Numbered from the stretch's first letter, positions 16,306-25,700 are shown. The stretch is DNA of 64,000 bases from Thalassococcus sp. S3 (GCF_004216475.1 NZ_CP022303.1:124001-188000); one strand, 5' to 3'. Made by a program: numbers and translations. The notes: a model not told the origin generated them from the sequence alone.

Positions 16306-17168
16306 CTCCGCACCAGCTTCTCGTACCCTTCCGCGATGTCCTGCGTCAGTGCGCCCACTTCGAAGTTCCAGTCACCGATCTGACCCACCGGTGTTACCTC
16401 GGCGGCGGTGCCGGTCAGCCAGCATTGTTCGAAGCTTTCCAGCTCTTCCGGCATGATGTGGCGTTCGTGCACCTTGATCTGGCGGTCCTTCAGCATGCCG
16501 ATCACAGTCTGTCGGGTGATACCGTTGAGGAAGCAGTCGGGGTCAGGGGTGTGCACCTCACCGTCCTTGACGAAGAAGATGTTGGCGCCCGTCGCCTCGG
16601 CCACGTAGCCGCGATAGTCGAACATCATGGCATCCGCGCAGCCCTTGGCCTCGGCGGCATGTTTGGACATGGTGCAGATCATGTAGAGACCCGCCGCCTT
16701 GGCATGGCAGGGGATCGTCTCGGGGCTGGGACGTTTCCATTGCGAGATGTCGAGCTTGGCGCCTTTGTATTTCGAGTCGCCGTAATACGCGCCCCATTCC
16801 CAGGCCGCGATGGCCATGCGCACCGGGTTGCGGGCGGAGGCGACACCCATGTCGTCGCCCGCACCGCGCCAGGCGACGGCGCGGACATAGGCGTCCGACA
16901 GACCTGACGCGGTCATCACGTCTTGTTTAGCGGCTTCGATCTCATCGACGCTCCACGGGATCTCGAAATCGATCAGTTCCGCGGATTTCTTCAGGCGCTC
17001 GGAGTGTTTGCGGGACTCGAAGATCTTGCCGTTATAGGCGCGCTCGCCCTCGAACACGGAGGAGGCGTAATGCATCGCATGGGTCAGAATATGGACGTTG
17101 GCATCGCGCCAGTTCACCATTTTCCCGTCCATCCAGATCAGGCCGTCGCGATCGTCATATCCAGACAT
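16302..17168 (-). CDS. ilvE: branched-chain amino acid aminotransferase
   Basis: The 288-aa enzyme transfers amino groups between glutamate and the keto acids of leucine, isoleucine and valine. It is a class IV PLP aminotransferase: DGLIWMDGKMVNWRDANVH at the N-terminus, FEGERAYNGKIF, then EATGANIFFVKDGEVHTP, CFLNGITRQTVIGML and CWLTGTAAEVTPV, all in the usual order. Length is normal. A strong promoter is visible upstream (17252-17280) in the spacer shared with petP. Its 3' end meets the HEPN gene tail to tail at a shared CTAG. Confidence 0.92.
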   Translation of the reverse strand: MSGYDDRDGLIWMDGKMVNWRDANVHILTHAMHYASSVFEGERAYNGKIFESRKHSERLKKSAELIDFEIPWSVDEIEAAKQDVMTASGLSDAYVRAVAWRGAGDDMGVASARNPVRMAIAAWEWGAYYGDSKYKGAKLDISQWKRPSPETIPCHAKAAGLYMICTMSKHAAEAKGCADAMMFDYRGYVAEATGANIFFVKDGEVHTPDPDCFLNGITRQTVIGMLKDRQIKVHERHIMPEELESFEQCWLTGTAAEVTPVGQIGDWNFEVGALTQDIAEGYEKLVRS

Positions 17169-17251
17169 ATTCTCTCCTTCCGCCCTTTTGGCTTTTCATT
17201 TATTGCGCAGATATGGCCGGAGCGGTCACAATATTGCGTCAAAATCGTGAT

Positions 17252-17280
17252 TCGATACCTTTTCACTGTTGGAATGTCAA
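17252..17280 (-). promoter_or_regulatory. sigma70-type promoter for ilvE
   Basis: On the minus strand a perfect -35 box TTGACA (17275-17280) is separated by 17 bp from TATCGA (17252-17257). It points towards ilvE, whose ATG is at 17168. Confidence 0.65.
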
Positions 17281-17333
17281 CAACGCTGACGTAAGCTGAG
17301 ATGCGACGGACAGATCAAGTGACGAGGGCAGCC

Positions 17334-17846
17334 ATGTCGGAGGGGCGCACAGGCGGGACCTATAGCGGCGAGAGCCTGCTTTATCTCACGGACGAACAGC
17401 TAAGGCAGGGGATCGAGGCGATGTTTTTCGCCTATCGCGGCTTTACGGCTGATCCTGACCGCATCCTGGCGGACCTCAGCTATGGCCGGGCGCATCACCG
17501 GGCGATCCATTTCATCAACCGCGCGCCGGGCACCACTGTTAACAATCTGCTTTCCATTCTGGGTGTAACCAAGCAATCCTTGAACCGGGTTCTGCGAACG
17601 CTGATCAGCGACGGGCTGGTCGAAAGTCGCGTGGGCACGGCGGACAAGCGCGAGCGTCATCTGTTCCTGACGGAAAAGGGCGAGGCGCTGGAAAGCCGTC
17701 TTTCGGATGCACAGCGCGCCCGGATGCGGGCGGCCTATCGCGACGTGGGACCGGAGGCAGTGGCGGGGTTCCGTCAGGTGTTGGAGGCGATGATGGATAC
17801 CGATATGCGGCGCGCTTACGTCCGGCTGAAAGACAGCACGTCATGA
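17334..17846 (+). CDS. petP: MarR-family regulator, PetP-like
   Basis: The product of 170 aa is a MarR winged-helix regulator: AIHFINRAPGTTVNNLLSIL, then GVTKQSLNRVLRTLISDGLV as recognition helix region, and TADKRERHLFLTEKGE as the wing. The following overlapping gene is an OmpR-type response regulator, the same arrangement as petP-petR of Rhodobacter capsulatus, where PetR is needed for cytochrome bc1 and c2 synthesis. ATG 17334 has a GAGGG site in front; ATG 17301 lacks one. The assignment rests on family plus gene order. A cognate histidine kinase is not adjacent. Confidence 0.82.
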   Translation: MSEGRTGGTYSGESLLYLTDEQLRQGIEAMFFAYRGFTADPDRILADLSYGRAHHRAIHFINRAPGTTVNNLLSILGVTKQSLNRVLRTLISDGLVESRVGTADKRERHLFLTEKGEALESRLSDAQRARMRAAYRDVGPEAVAGFRQVLEAMMDTDMRRAYVRLKDSTS

Positions 17847-18544
17847 GCGATCTCGACGCGCATCTGCTGATTGTCGATGACGACGAGCGTATCCGCGACC
17901 TGCTGCGCAAGTTCCTGATGCGCAACGGCTTTCTGGTGAGCGTGGCGCGCGATGCGGAGCATGCCAGACGCATCCTCAGCGGACTGGATTTCGATCTGAT
18001 CGTGCTCGACGTGATGATGCCGGGCGAGGACGGCGTGTCGCTGACCCGCGCCTTGCGCGAAACGCACGAGACGCCGATCCTTCTGCTGACGGCCAAAGGG
18101 GATACCGAAGACAGGATTCAGGGGCTGGAAGCAGGGGCTGATGACTACCTGGCCAAGCCGTTCGAGCCCAAGGAGTTGTTGCTGCGCATCAACGCAATCC
18201 TGCGCCGTATGCCCGAGGTGCCGGAGGCGGAGACCGTGCCCAAGATCCTGCATCTGGGGCCCATCCGCTATGACATCGAGCGGGGAGAGATGTGGCAGGG
18301 CGAGGAGATCGTGCGCCTGACCGCAACCGAAAGCCAACTGATGCGCATCTTCAGCGCCTGTCCGGGAGAGCCGGTGAGCCGCACTAAGCTGGTGGAGGAC
18401 CTGGGCCGCGACAGGGGCCAGGCGCAGGAGCGCGCGGTCGACGTGCAGATCACGCGGTTGCGCAGGAAGATCGAGAGCAATCCAAAGCAGCCCCGCTATC
18501 TGCAAACCGTGCGCGGCGCGGGATATATGCTGGCGCCAGACTAA
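17843..18544 (+). CDS. petR: OmpR-type response regulator, PetR-like
   Basis: The 233-aa protein has a receiver domain (LLIVDDDERIRDLL, phospho-acceptor Asp in DLIVLDVMMPGEDG near residue 56, switch Thr and Lys in LLTAKGD and DYLAKPFEP) and a C-terminal winged-helix DNA-binding domain (RLTATESQLMRIF, then ERAVDVQITRLRRKIE). It overlaps petP by ATGA, so both are made together. In Rhodobacter the homologue activates respiratory cytochrome genes. No sensor kinase gene is next to it, which also fits petR. Confidence 0.88.
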   Translation: MSDLDAHLLIVDDDERIRDLLRKFLMRNGFLVSVARDAEHARRILSGLDFDLIVLDVMMPGEDGVSLTRALRETHETPILLLTAKGDTEDRIQGLEAGADDYLAKPFEPKELLLRINAILRRMPEVPEAETVPKILHLGPIRYDIERGEMWQGEEIVRLTATESQLMRIFSACPGEPVSRTKLVEDLGRDRGQAQERAVDVQITRLRRKIESNPKQPRYLQTVRGAGYMLAPD

Positions 18545-18610
18545 CAGGACGAGGCGCCTAGCCTTTTCGGTCGGATTTTCCGTATTTTTATCGAGAAGAA
18601 GGAGGGGGAC

Positions 18611-19534
18611 ATGGCAACAGCTTTGATCACGCACGCAGATTGTCTGCGTCACGTCACGCCGGACGGACATCCCGAACGGGTGGCGCGCCTTGAACATGTC
18701 CTGCACGCATTGGAGCCGTTGAATTTGAAGAAGGTGACCGCTCCGATGGCGGCGGATGACGATATCCTTCGCATCCACCCGCAGAGCTATCTTGACGGTT
18801 TGCGCAAGCGGCTGCCGGAAAACCGCTTTGCCCAGATCGACGCGGATACGTGGATGTCACCAGGTTCGCTCGATGCTGCCTTTCGCGCGGCGGGGGCGGC
18901 GGTGAAGGCCGTGGATATGGTGCTTGGCGGTGAGGTGCCGAATGCTTTTGCCGCTGTGCGTCCGCCGGGACACCATGCCGAGACGGATACGGCGATGGGC
19001 TTTTGCCTCTTTGGAAATGCAGCCTTGGCGGCCAAGCATGCACTGGAGTTTCACGAGCTTGACCGGGTGGCGGTTGTGGATTTCGACGTGCATCATGGAA
19101 ACGGCACGCAAGACCTGCTCTGGAACGAGCCGCGCGCGTTGGTCATCACGTCGCAGCAGATGCCGCTCTGGCCCGGTTCCGGTCGGCCCGACGAGACGGG
19201 CGCGCATGGCAATGTGCTGAACATTCCGCTCGCGCCAGAGAGCGGAAGCGCGGAGATGCGCGCGGCATACCAGACGCAGGTTTTCCCGCGTCTGCGGTCG
19301 TTCCGACCGGAATTGCTGATCATTTCGGCGGGCTTTGACGCACATCGCGATGATCCGTTGGCGCAGCTCAACTGGGAGACGGAGGACTTTGCCTGGGTCA
19401 CAGCGGAGCTTTGCAAGCTGGCGGCGGAGTTGTGCGAGGGGCGGGTGGTCTCGACTTTGGAGGGCGGCTATGATCTGAACGCCCTGTCCGCATCAGCGCG
19501 GGCGCATGTAGAAGAACTGATAAAGGCCGCGTGA
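18611..19534 (+). CDS. histone deacetylase family protein (AcuC/acetylpolyamine amidohydrolase-like)
   Basis: The 307-aa zinc hydrolase removes acetyl groups from lysines, polyamines or small amides. Key residues appear in order: RPPGHHAET (active-site His pair), DFDVHHGNGTQ (Asp and His zinc ligands), GFDAHRDDPL (zinc Asp) and LEGGYDL. A strong AAGGAGGGGG precedes the ATG. The stop overlaps the start of xseB (TGATG), making a run of deacetylase, xseB, ispA, dxs that recurs in Rhodobacterales. The link between deacetylation and isoprenoid synthesis is positional only. Confidence 0.88.
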   Translation: MATALITHADCLRHVTPDGHPERVARLEHVLHALEPLNLKKVTAPMAADDDILRIHPQSYLDGLRKRLPENRFAQIDADTWMSPGSLDAAFRAAGAAVKAVDMVLGGEVPNAFAAVRPPGHHAETDTAMGFCLFGNAALAAKHALEFHELDRVAVVDFDVHHGNGTQDLLWNEPRALVITSQQMPLWPGSGRPDETGAHGNVLNIPLAPESGSAEMRAAYQTQVFPRLRSFRPELLIISAGFDAHRDDPLAQLNWETEDFAWVTAELCKLAAELCEGRVVSTLEGGYDLNALSASARAHVEELIKAA

Positions 19535-19776
19535 TGACCGATCGCCCCGTATCCGAGATGAGTTTTGAAGAGGCGATGCGCGAGTTGGAAGGCGTTGTTG
19601 ACCAGCTGGAGCGCGGCGATGTCGCGCTGGACGCCTCTATTGCGCTTTACGAACGCGGGGCGGCACTCAAGAAGCGGTGCGAGGAAGAGCTGAAGCGCGC
19701 CGAGGAGAAGGTTGCTGCGATCACGCTGGATGCCGAAGGGCAGCCCACGGGAACAAAGCCTGTCGACGGGCTTTGA
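19534..19776 (+). CDS. xseB: exodeoxyribonuclease VII small subunit
   Basis: This 80-aa protein is the small subunit of exonuclease VII, which degrades single-stranded DNA with XseA. The family pattern is clear: SFEEAMRELEGVVDQLERGD, then LDASIALYERGAALKKRCEE and a coiled C-terminal helix. The ATG overlaps the upstream deacetylase stop; a GTG three bases earlier is less likely. It precedes ispA by 4 bp, the common bacterial order xseB-ispA-dxs. The large-subunit gene xseA is not in the window. Confidence 0.93.
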   Translation: MTDRPVSEMSFEEAMRELEGVVDQLERGDVALDASIALYERGAALKKRCEEELKRAEEKVAAITLDAEGQPTGTKPVDGL

Positions 19777-19780
19777 AGTC

Positions 19781-20647
19781 ATGTTTCAAGAGCGGCTGAC
19801 GGACGCGGCGCGCCGCATTCAGGAGCATTTCGATCACGTCCTGAAAGGGCTGGCGGATGAGCCGGTGATCCACGCGATGCGATATGCTACCGAAGGCGGC
19901 AAACGCCTGCGCGGTTTTCTGGTGCTGGAGGGTGCTGCGTTGCATGGGATCGCCCTTGAACGCGCGATCTGGCCGGCCTGCGGGATCGAGGCGATGCATG
20001 CCTATTCGTTGGTCCATGACGATCTGCCCTGCATGGATGATGACGATCTGAGGCGCGGGCGGCCCACGGTGCATGTCGAATGGGACGAGTGCACGGCCGT
20101 GCTGGCCGGGGATGCGTTGCAAACCCTTGCATTCGAACTCTCCGCCCGGCCTGAGGTGGGCGGAGCGGATGTGCGCGCTGATCTGGCGCTGAGCCTTGCA
20201 CAGGCAAGCGGTGCACAGGGAATGGTGCTGGGTCAGGCGCTGGATATCGCGGCGGAGACGGCGGAGGCGCCTCTGACATTGGATCAGATCACGGCGCTGC
20301 AAGCGGGAAAGACCGGCGCGCTGATCGACTGGGCGGCCTGTGCCGGTGCGCGTCTGGCGCAGGCTGACATCGCACCCCTGCGCCGATATGCGCAGGCCAT
20401 CGGCCTTGCCTTCCAGATTGCCGACGACATCTTGGATGTCGAAGGCGACGCGGAAAAGGCGGGCAAACGCTTGCAGAAAGACGCGGATGCGGGCAAAGCC
20501 ACCTTCGTGTCGCTGTTGGGTCTGGATGGCGCGCGCAGCAAGGCCACCGAACTGGTGGACGAGGCCTGCGCCGCGCTGGACCCTTACGGCGCTGATGCCG
20601 ATACGTTGCGGGACACGGCGCGCTTTATCATCTCCCGCGATGCCTAA
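19781..20647 (+). CDS. ispA: farnesyl/geranyl diphosphate synthase
   Basis: The 288-aa prenyltransferase condenses isopentenyl diphosphate with allylic diphosphates in the cytoplasm. The first Asp-rich motif is DDLPCMDDDDLRRG near residues 83-96 (FARM), with a Cys between the acidic pairs. The second is DDILDVEGD near 220 (SARM). GGKRLRGFLV near residue 40 binds diphosphate. The ATG at 19781 follows xseB after 4 bp; an upstream in-frame ATG lies inside xseB and is rejected. Product chain length is most likely C15 by gene order with dxs. Confidence 0.93.
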   Translation: MFQERLTDAARRIQEHFDHVLKGLADEPVIHAMRYATEGGKRLRGFLVLEGAALHGIALERAIWPACGIEAMHAYSLVHDDLPCMDDDDLRRGRPTVHVEWDECTAVLAGDALQTLAFELSARPEVGGADVRADLALSLAQASGAQGMVLGQALDIAAETAEAPLTLDQITALQAGKTGALIDWAACAGARLAQADIAPLRRYAQAIGLAFQIADDILDVEGDAEKAGKRLQKDADAGKATFVSLLGLDGARSKATELVDEACAALDPYGADADTLRDTARFIISRDA

Positions 20648-20668
20648 CCGCCCCGGAAGGAGGCGCAG

Positions 20669-22597
20669 ATGACCGACCGCCCGAAGACCCCTCTCCTCGA
20701 CATGATCCAGAAGCCCGCAGATCTCAAGCAATTGTCGGACAAGCAGCTTGAACAGGTGGCGCATGAGTTGCGGACCGAAACGATCTCGGCCGTGTCCGAA
20801 ACGGGAGGGCATCTGGGCGCGGGCCTGGGCGTGGTGGAGTTGACCGTGGCATTGCACGCGGTCTTCGACACGCCACGCGACAAGCTGATCTGGGATGTCA
20901 GTCACCAATGCTATCCGCACAAGATCCTGACCGGGCGGCGTGACCGGATCCGCACGATCCGTCAGAAGGACGGGCTGAGCGGGTTCACCAAACGCTCCGA
21001 AAGCCCCTACGACCCGTTTGGCGCGGCGCATAGTTCGACCTCGATCAGCGCGGCTTTGGGCTTTGCGGTGGGCCGCGATCTGGGCGGTGTAGTGCCGGAA
21101 GGGCTGGGCGACGCCATTGCGGTGATCGGCGACGGCGCGATGAGCGCAGGCATGGCCTATGAGGCGATGAACAATGCCGGGCATCTGGGCAAACGCCTGA
21201 TCGTGATCCTGAACGACAATGAGATGTCCATTGCGCCGCCGGTAGGGGCGATGTCGACCTATCTATCTCGCCTTTACGCAGAGCAGCCGTTTCAGGACCT
21301 GAAGGCGGCGGCGAAAGGGGCCGTTTCGCTTTTGCCAGAGCCGTTCCGCGAAGGGGCGAAGCGCGCCAAGGAGATGTTGAAAGGCATGGCCGTGGGCGGC
21401 ACGCTCTTCGAAGAGCTGGGTTTTTCCTATCTCGGGCCGATTGACGGGCACGATATGGGCCAGCTACTGCCGGTGCTGCGGACGGTGAAGGCGCGGGCGA
21501 CGGGGCCGATCCTGATCCATGTTATCACCAAGAAGGGCAAGGGTTATGCGCCGGCCGAGCATGCCCGCGATGGTGGACACGCGACCGCAAAATTCAATGT
21601 TGTGACGGGCAAGCAGAAGAAAGCGCCGTCGAATGCGCCAAGCTACACCAAGGTCTTTGCGGATACCCTGCTGAAAGAGGCCGCGGAAGACGATAGGGTC
21701 TGCGCCATCACAGCGGCGATGCCGGATGGCACGGGCCTGAACCTCTTTGCAGAGCGATATCCGAGCCGGTGTTTCGATGTGGGCATTGCCGAACAGCACG
21801 CCGTGACCTTCAGCGCGGGCCTGGCGGCGGCGGGGATGAAACCCTTTTGCGCGCTTTATTCGACCTTCCTGCAGCGGGGCTATGACCAGGTGGTTCACGA
21901 CGTGGCCATCCAGCGCCTGCCGGTGCGGTTTCCGATTGACCGTGCTGGGCTTGTCGGCGCGGACGGGGCGACCCATGCGGGCAGCTATGACGTGGCTTAT
22001 CTGGCCAACCTGCCGGGCTTTACCGTGATGGCCGCCGCCGACGAGGCCGAACTGGTGCATATGGTGGCAACCGCGGCGGCGCATGATGACGGTCCCATTG
22101 CCTTCCGCTTTCCCCGCGGGGAAGGCGTGGGCGTGGAGATGCCGGAGAAGGGCGAAGTGCTGGAGATCGGCAAGGGCCGAATGATCCAGGAAGGCGGTCG
22201 CGTGGCGATCTTATCCTTCGGAACCCGTCTGGCAGAGGTGCTGACAGCCTGCGAGGCGCTGGGCGCGCGGGGGATCACACCCACGGTGGCGGATGCGAGG
22301 TTCGCCAAACCCTTGGATCGCGACCTGATCCTGCAACTTGCAGCCGAGCATGAGGCGCTTATCACCATCGAGGAAGGGGCCGTGGGCGGTTTCGGCAGCC
22401 ATGTGGCCCAGCTTCTGGCCGATGAAAGGGTGTTCGATCAGGGTCTCAAATACCGATCCATGGTGCTGCCGGATATCTTCATCGATCAGGCCAGTCCCGC
22501 GGACATGTACGCCGTGGCCGGAATGAGCGCGGAACAGATCGAAGCAAAGGTGCTTTCGGTTCTGGGTGTCGCGTCAATCGGCGAAAAACGCGCTTGA
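20669..22597 (+). CDS. dxs: 1-deoxy-D-xylulose-5-phosphate synthase
   Basis: The 642-aa thiamine diphosphate enzyme makes DXP from pyruvate and glyceraldehyde-3-phosphate, the first step of the MEP isoprenoid pathway. Visible features are [20 protein letters not shown], the ThDP motif beginning [25 protein letters not shown], the transketolase-type pyrimidine domain ([17 protein letters not shown]) and the C-terminal [10 protein letters not shown]. Length is normal. An AGGAGG site precedes the ATG. Together with ispA it supplies precursors for quinones and carotenoids. Confidence 0.95.
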   Translation: MTDRPKTPLLDMIQKPADLKQLSDKQLEQVAHELRTETISAVSETGGHLGAGLGVVELTVALHAVFDTPRDKLIWDVSHQCYPHKILTGRRDRIRTIRQKDGLSGFTKRSESPYDPFGAAHSSTSISAALGFAVGRDLGGVVPEGLGDAIAVIGDGAMSAGMAYEAMNNAGHLGKRLIVILNDNEMSIAPPVGAMSTYLSRLYAEQPFQDLKAAAKGAVSLLPEPFREGAKRAKEMLKGMAVGGTLFEELGFSYLGPIDGHDMGQLLPVLRTVKARATGPILIHVITKKGKGYAPAEHARDGGHATAKFNVVTGKQKKAPSNAPSYTKVFADTLLKEAAEDDRVCAITAAMPDGTGLNLFAERYPSRCFDVGIAEQHAVTFSAGLAAAGMKPFCALYSTFLQRGYDQVVHDVAIQRLPVRFPIDRAGLVGADGATHAGSYDVAYLANLPGFTVMAAADEAELVHMVATAAAHDDGPIAFRFPRGEGVGVEMPEKGEVLEIGKGRMIQEGGRVAILSFGTRLAEVLTACEALGARGITPTVADARFAKPLDRDLILQLAAEHEALITIEEGAVGGFGSHVAQLLADERVFDQGLKYRSMVLPDIFIDQASPADMYAVAGMSAEQIEAKVLSVLGVASIGEKRA

Positions 22598-22672
22598 GGC
22601 CAAAAAACCGGGTTGAGCTGTAGCGTGATCCAGCCGCTATAGGGAATGCGTCCTCAAAAACGGAGCACGCAT

Positions 22673-23086
22673 ATGACCCACATAATCTCGGCTTTCTTCA
22701 GCAACCTCGGCGATTTGGAGAAGGCGAAAGCCTTTGTTGATCCCGACGCGATCTTTGTTGGTGTTCGGGAGCATCCGGATGTGAATTTGCCAATCTACGG
22801 CACGTTCCGTGGTCACGATGGAATGATGCGATTTGTCGGGGCCTTGAAGGATGCCTTCGACACCCAGCTTTTCGAAATCGACATGGTCCACGAAAACCCG
22901 ACAGAAGGCTTTGCGACTGGCCGCTTTGAGCATCGGGTCAAACGCACCGGTGCGCTTTTTCGCAGTCGATGGGCTCTGTTTGCCCAGTTTCGGGACGGTC
23001 GGATATCGCATTATCGGTTCTTCGAAGATACCGCCGCGCTTGAAGAGGCATTGGGCGTTCGAACGATCTGCCGCGAAGCCGTCTAG
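22673..23086 (+). CDS. NTF2/SnoaL-like protein
   Basis: This 137-aa protein has the cone-shaped NTF2-like pattern: FVDPDAIFVGVRE early, GTFRGHDGMMRFVGAL in the middle, RWALFAQFRDGRISHYRFFED at the end. Family members bind small molecules or act as isomerases; no catalytic residue can be named. The ATG has GGAGC upstream. It is a separate unit after dxs and is convergent with the exoD-like gene, sharing a CTAG double stop. Function unknown. Confidence 0.75.
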   Translation: MTHIISAFFSNLGDLEKAKAFVDPDAIFVGVREHPDVNLPIYGTFRGHDGMMRFVGALKDAFDTQLFEIDMVHENPTEGFATGRFEHRVKRTGALFRSRWALFAQFRDGRISHYRFFEDTAALEEALGVRTICREAV

Positions 23087-23667
23087 ATCAGTCCGCTGAC
23101 CAGCAAGGCAACAGCTCCGGCGCACGCATAGCCGAGCACAACGAAGAGACCGTCGCGTGTCAACAGACCAAAGGAGATCAAGGCAACCGTCGCCGCGCCA
23201 ACCGAGGTGACCATTGGCAGGATCTCAAGAAGGGGCCATGTCATCGGGATGGCGACGCAAACGGCAAAGTTGACACTCCGCATCGGCTGTTGGGTCAGCA
23301 ATCTGAACCTGCGATGGGCGTTGCGATCGAGCCAGGCACACGGTTTGCGCAGCCAATCGACCGCGCCGCGCAATCGCTTGGCGTTCACACTCCGGCGGCG
23401 AATGGTATCGGGCAACCAGATGTGACGCCGCCCGATCAGCGCCTGGGCCCCGATCAGAAGGATCAGCAACGCGGATAAGGTCGGCATGCCTGGAATGCCC
23501 GAGATCGGGGAAATCAGGATCACCGAGATGGTCAGAATGATGGGCGTGAAAGAGCGTTCACCCACTTCGCCGAGTATGTCGGCGACGGTCACGCGCTCTC
23601 CTGCCGCAGCCTGATCCAGCGCGTCCAGGATATCGTTCAGCGACCGCGGCGCGATGTCAGTGCTCAT
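23083..23667 (-). CDS. ExoD-family membrane protein
   Basis: The 194-aa protein belongs to the exopolysaccharide synthesis ExoD family: a short soluble start (DALDQAAAGERVTVADILGE), then RSFTPIILTISVILISPISG with PGMPTLSALLILLIGAQALIG, and more membrane helices after a basic middle (RRRSVNAKRLRGAVDWL). Family members affect exopolysaccharide production and nodule invasion in rhizobia; the biochemical role is not known. Its start overlaps the end of the upstream SDR gene by 11 bp on the same strand. Confidence 0.87.
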   Translation of the reverse strand: MSTDIAPRSLNDILDALDQAAAGERVTVADILGEVGERSFTPIILTISVILISPISGIPGMPTLSALLILLIGAQALIGRRHIWLPDTIRRRSVNAKRLRGAVDWLRKPCAWLDRNAHRRFRLLTQQPMRSVNFAVCVAIPMTWPLLEILPMVTSVGAATVALISFGLLTRDGLFVVLGYACAGAVALLVSGLI

Positions 23668-24529
23668 CGACCTCGGTCAGCTCGGACTTCAGAAGGGCGG
23701 GTAACCCATCGCGATAGCTTGGATAGAGGAGCTTCACGCCAAGCTCATCCTTGATGCGGTTGTTCCTCACGCGCTTGTTCTCAGCATAGAAACTGCGTGC
23801 CATGGGCGTCATTTCGGCCGCTTCATAAGGCGCTGCCGGGGGCAGGGGCAGGCCAAGAAGCTCTGCGGCATGGGCGATGACATCCTGCGGTGGGGCCGGA
23901 TCATCGTCGCACAGATTATAGGCCGCGCCGGGATTTGGGCGGGCGATCGAGGCATCGAGAACCTGGGCGATGTCGTCAACATGAATGCGCGAAAAGACCT
24001 GACCGGGTTTGATGATCCGCCGCGCAGTGCCCCTGCGCACTTTGGAAAACGGCCCGCGCCCCGGCCCGTAGATGCCCGCCAGGCGGAAGATGTGAAGCGG
24101 TAAATCGGGGATCGAAGCCCAGTCTTCCTCGGCGGCTTTCCGCCACTTTCCACGCCTTGTGGAGGGGGTAAGAGGGGTCTTTTCGTCCACCCAACCCCCG
24201 TCGTGGTCGCCGTAGACGCCGGTTGTGCTGAGATATCCGACCCATTCCAGGCGCGGGGCGAGGGTGATGATATGGTCACGCACCTCGTTCAGAACCGGGT
24301 CACCGGCTTCGGTCGGGCCGGCCGAGATAAGCAGGTGCGTCGCATCGTATAGCGCGTGGGGGCTGTCGACCGAGGGAAAAAGGACGGGCCGGACGCCTGT
24401 TTTGCGCAACGCTTCGGCCTTTTCCATGCTCCGCGTGGTCCCGATCACACGCCATCCGCGTGGCAGCAGCAACCGCGACAATGCCTGAGCCGAATAGCCA
24501 TGGCCGAATGAGAACAGCACTTTATGCAT
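23657..24529 (-). CDS. NAD(P)-binding SDR/epimerase-like protein (YeeZ-type)
   Basis: The 290-aa protein has a Rossmann nucleotide site at its start (VLFSFGHGYSAQALSRLL), a central YLSTTGVYGDHDGGWVDE (a Ser/Thr and Tyr region as in atypical SDRs), LAGIYGPGRGPF and a C-terminal KNRIKDELG-like region (RNNRIKDELGVKLLYPSYRDG). These are typical of the YeeZ-like SDR subgroup, often annotated as nucleoside-diphosphate-sugar epimerase without proof. ATG 24529 has AGAGGT ahead; a longer frame upstream enters the paa promoter region and is rejected. Substrate unknown. Confidence 0.82.
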   Translation of the reverse strand: MHKVLFSFGHGYSAQALSRLLLPRGWRVIGTTRSMEKAEALRKTGVRPVLFPSVDSPHALYDATHLLISAGPTEAGDPVLNEVRDHIITLAPRLEWVGYLSTTGVYGDHDGGWVDEKTPLTPSTRRGKWRKAAEEDWASIPDLPLHIFRLAGIYGPGRGPFSKVRRGTARRIIKPGQVFSRIHVDDIAQVLDASIARPNPGAAYNLCDDDPAPPQDVIAHAAELLGLPLPPAAPYEAAEMTPMARSFYAENKRVRNNRIKDELGVKLLYPSYRDGLPALLKSELTEVDEH

Positions 24530-24566
24530 ACCTCTTTGATGGGTTCTGACGAGAGGGATTACAAGT

Positions 24567-24609
24567 GTTACAAAAAATCGTTGTCTTATGAATATTCGTA
24601 ACATATACT
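24567..24609 (+). promoter_or_regulatory. promoter and inverted-repeat operator of the paa operon
   Basis: TTGTCT (24581-24586) and TATACT (24604-24609) are separated by 17 bp, giving a good sigma70-type promoter 31 bp before the paaA ATG. An imperfect inverted repeat overlaps it: GTTACAAAAA (from 24567) with TATTCGTAAC (to 24602), about nine of eleven arm positions matching. A repressor here would cover the -35 box and spacer. Control by a PaaR- or PaaX-like repressor responding to phenylacetyl-CoA is inference. Confidence 0.6.
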
Positions 24610-24639
24610 CCCGATAACGGTTTTGGAGGAGCCCAGCCC

Positions 24640-25623
24640 ATGTATTCGCAAGGCCTGATCGGCGCCGACGGGCGCACGGAAGAGACGCCGGAATTTCTTG
24701 AAGCGTTTCAGAAGCGCATCGACGCTGAGGAAAAAATCGAACCCAACGATGCGATGCCCGAAGGCTATCGTCGCACTCTGGTTCGTCAGATCGGGCAGCA
24801 TGCCCATTCGGAGATCGTGGGCATGCTGCCCGAGGGCAACTGGATCACCCGTGCACCAAGCCTGAAGCGCAAGGCGGCGTTGCTGGCCAAGGTGCAGGAT
24901 GAGGGCGGGCATGGTCTATACCTCTACGCGGCGGCGGAAACGCTGGGCGTGAGCCGCGAGCAGATGACCGAGGAGCTTCTGGATGGGCGGGCGAAATATT
25001 CGTCGATCTTCAACTATCCCACGCTGACCTGGGCCGATATCGGCACGATTGGCTGGCTGGTTGATGGCGCGGCGATCATGAACCAGATCCCCCTCTGCCG
25101 ATGCTCATACGGACCCTACGCACGAGCGATGATCCGGGTTTGCAAGGAAGAGAGTTTTCACCAGCGTCAGGGCTATGAAATCGTCATGACACTGGCGCAG
25201 GGCACGCCGGAGCAAAAGAAAATGGCGCAGGATGCGCTGAACCGCTGGTGGTGGCCTTCGATCATGATGTTTGGACCGCATGACGCGGACAGCCAGCATT
25301 CGGACCAGTCGATGGCCTGGAAGATCAAGCGGTTTACCAATGACGAGTTGCGCCAGAAATTCATCGACGCGACGGTGCCGCAGGCGGAGTATCTGGACCT
25401 GACGATCCCGGATCCCGACCTTCGCTGGAACGATGAAAAGGGTGGCTACGATCACGGCCCGATCGATTGGGACGAGTTTTGGCGCGTTGTGAAAGGTCAC
25501 GGACCCATGGCCAAGGATCGCATCAAGGCCCGCAAGGAAGCCTGGGATGACGGCGCCTGGGTGCGCGAGGCCGCATTGGCCCATGCAGAGAAACGGCGCG
25601 CGCGAAAAATGGCCGCAGAGTAA
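24640..25623 (+). CDS. paaA: 1,2-phenylacetyl-CoA epoxidase, catalytic subunit PaaA
   Basis: PaaA is the di-iron oxygenase subunit that epoxidises the aromatic ring of phenylacetyl-CoA. Two ExxH iron motifs are visible: [14 protein letters not shown] near residues 89-102 and [11 protein letters not shown] near 168-178. [17 protein letters not shown] and [16 protein letters not shown] are strongly PaaA-like. The 327-aa length is normal. GGAGGAG precedes the ATG. It is the first gene of the paa operon under the promoter at 24581-24609, and a copy of the interspersed repeat separates it from paaB. Confidence 0.95.
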   Translation: MYSQGLIGADGRTEETPEFLEAFQKRIDAEEKIEPNDAMPEGYRRTLVRQIGQHAHSEIVGMLPEGNWITRAPSLKRKAALLAKVQDEGGHGLYLYAAAETLGVSREQMTEELLDGRAKYSSIFNYPTLTWADIGTIGWLVDGAAIMNQIPLCRCSYGPYARAMIRVCKEESFHQRQGYEIVMTLAQGTPEQKKMAQDALNRWWWPSIMMFGPHDADSQHSDQSMAWKIKRFTNDELRQKFIDATVPQAEYLDLTIPDPDLRWNDEKGGYDHGPIDWDEFWRVVKGHGPMAKDRIKARKEAWDDGAWVREAALAHAEKRRARKMAAE

Positions 25624-25624
25624 A

Positions 25625-25695
25625 ATCCGACTGCGGGAGCGAGGGGCCAGCCCCTCGCGCTCCCCGGGATATTTTTAACCCAAAGAAGAAAGGGC
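25625..25695 (-). repeat. interspersed intergenic repeat, copy 2, inside the paa operon
   Basis: Read on the minus strand this is the same element: the core CTTTGGGTtAAAAATAT, then CCCGGGGAGC and a perfect hairpin GCGAGGGGC-TG-GCCCCTCGC (25639-25658). It occupies nearly all of the 77 bp between paaA and paaB, and its core end provides the purine-rich AAAGAAGAAAGGG just before the paaB start. Confidence 0.75.
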
Positions 25696-25700
25696 ATGAG

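Noticed and set aside
19721..21184. 487-codon minus-strand open frame
   Set aside because: Antisense to ispA and dxs, no domain, rich in His, Arg and Gln as expected for such shadows.
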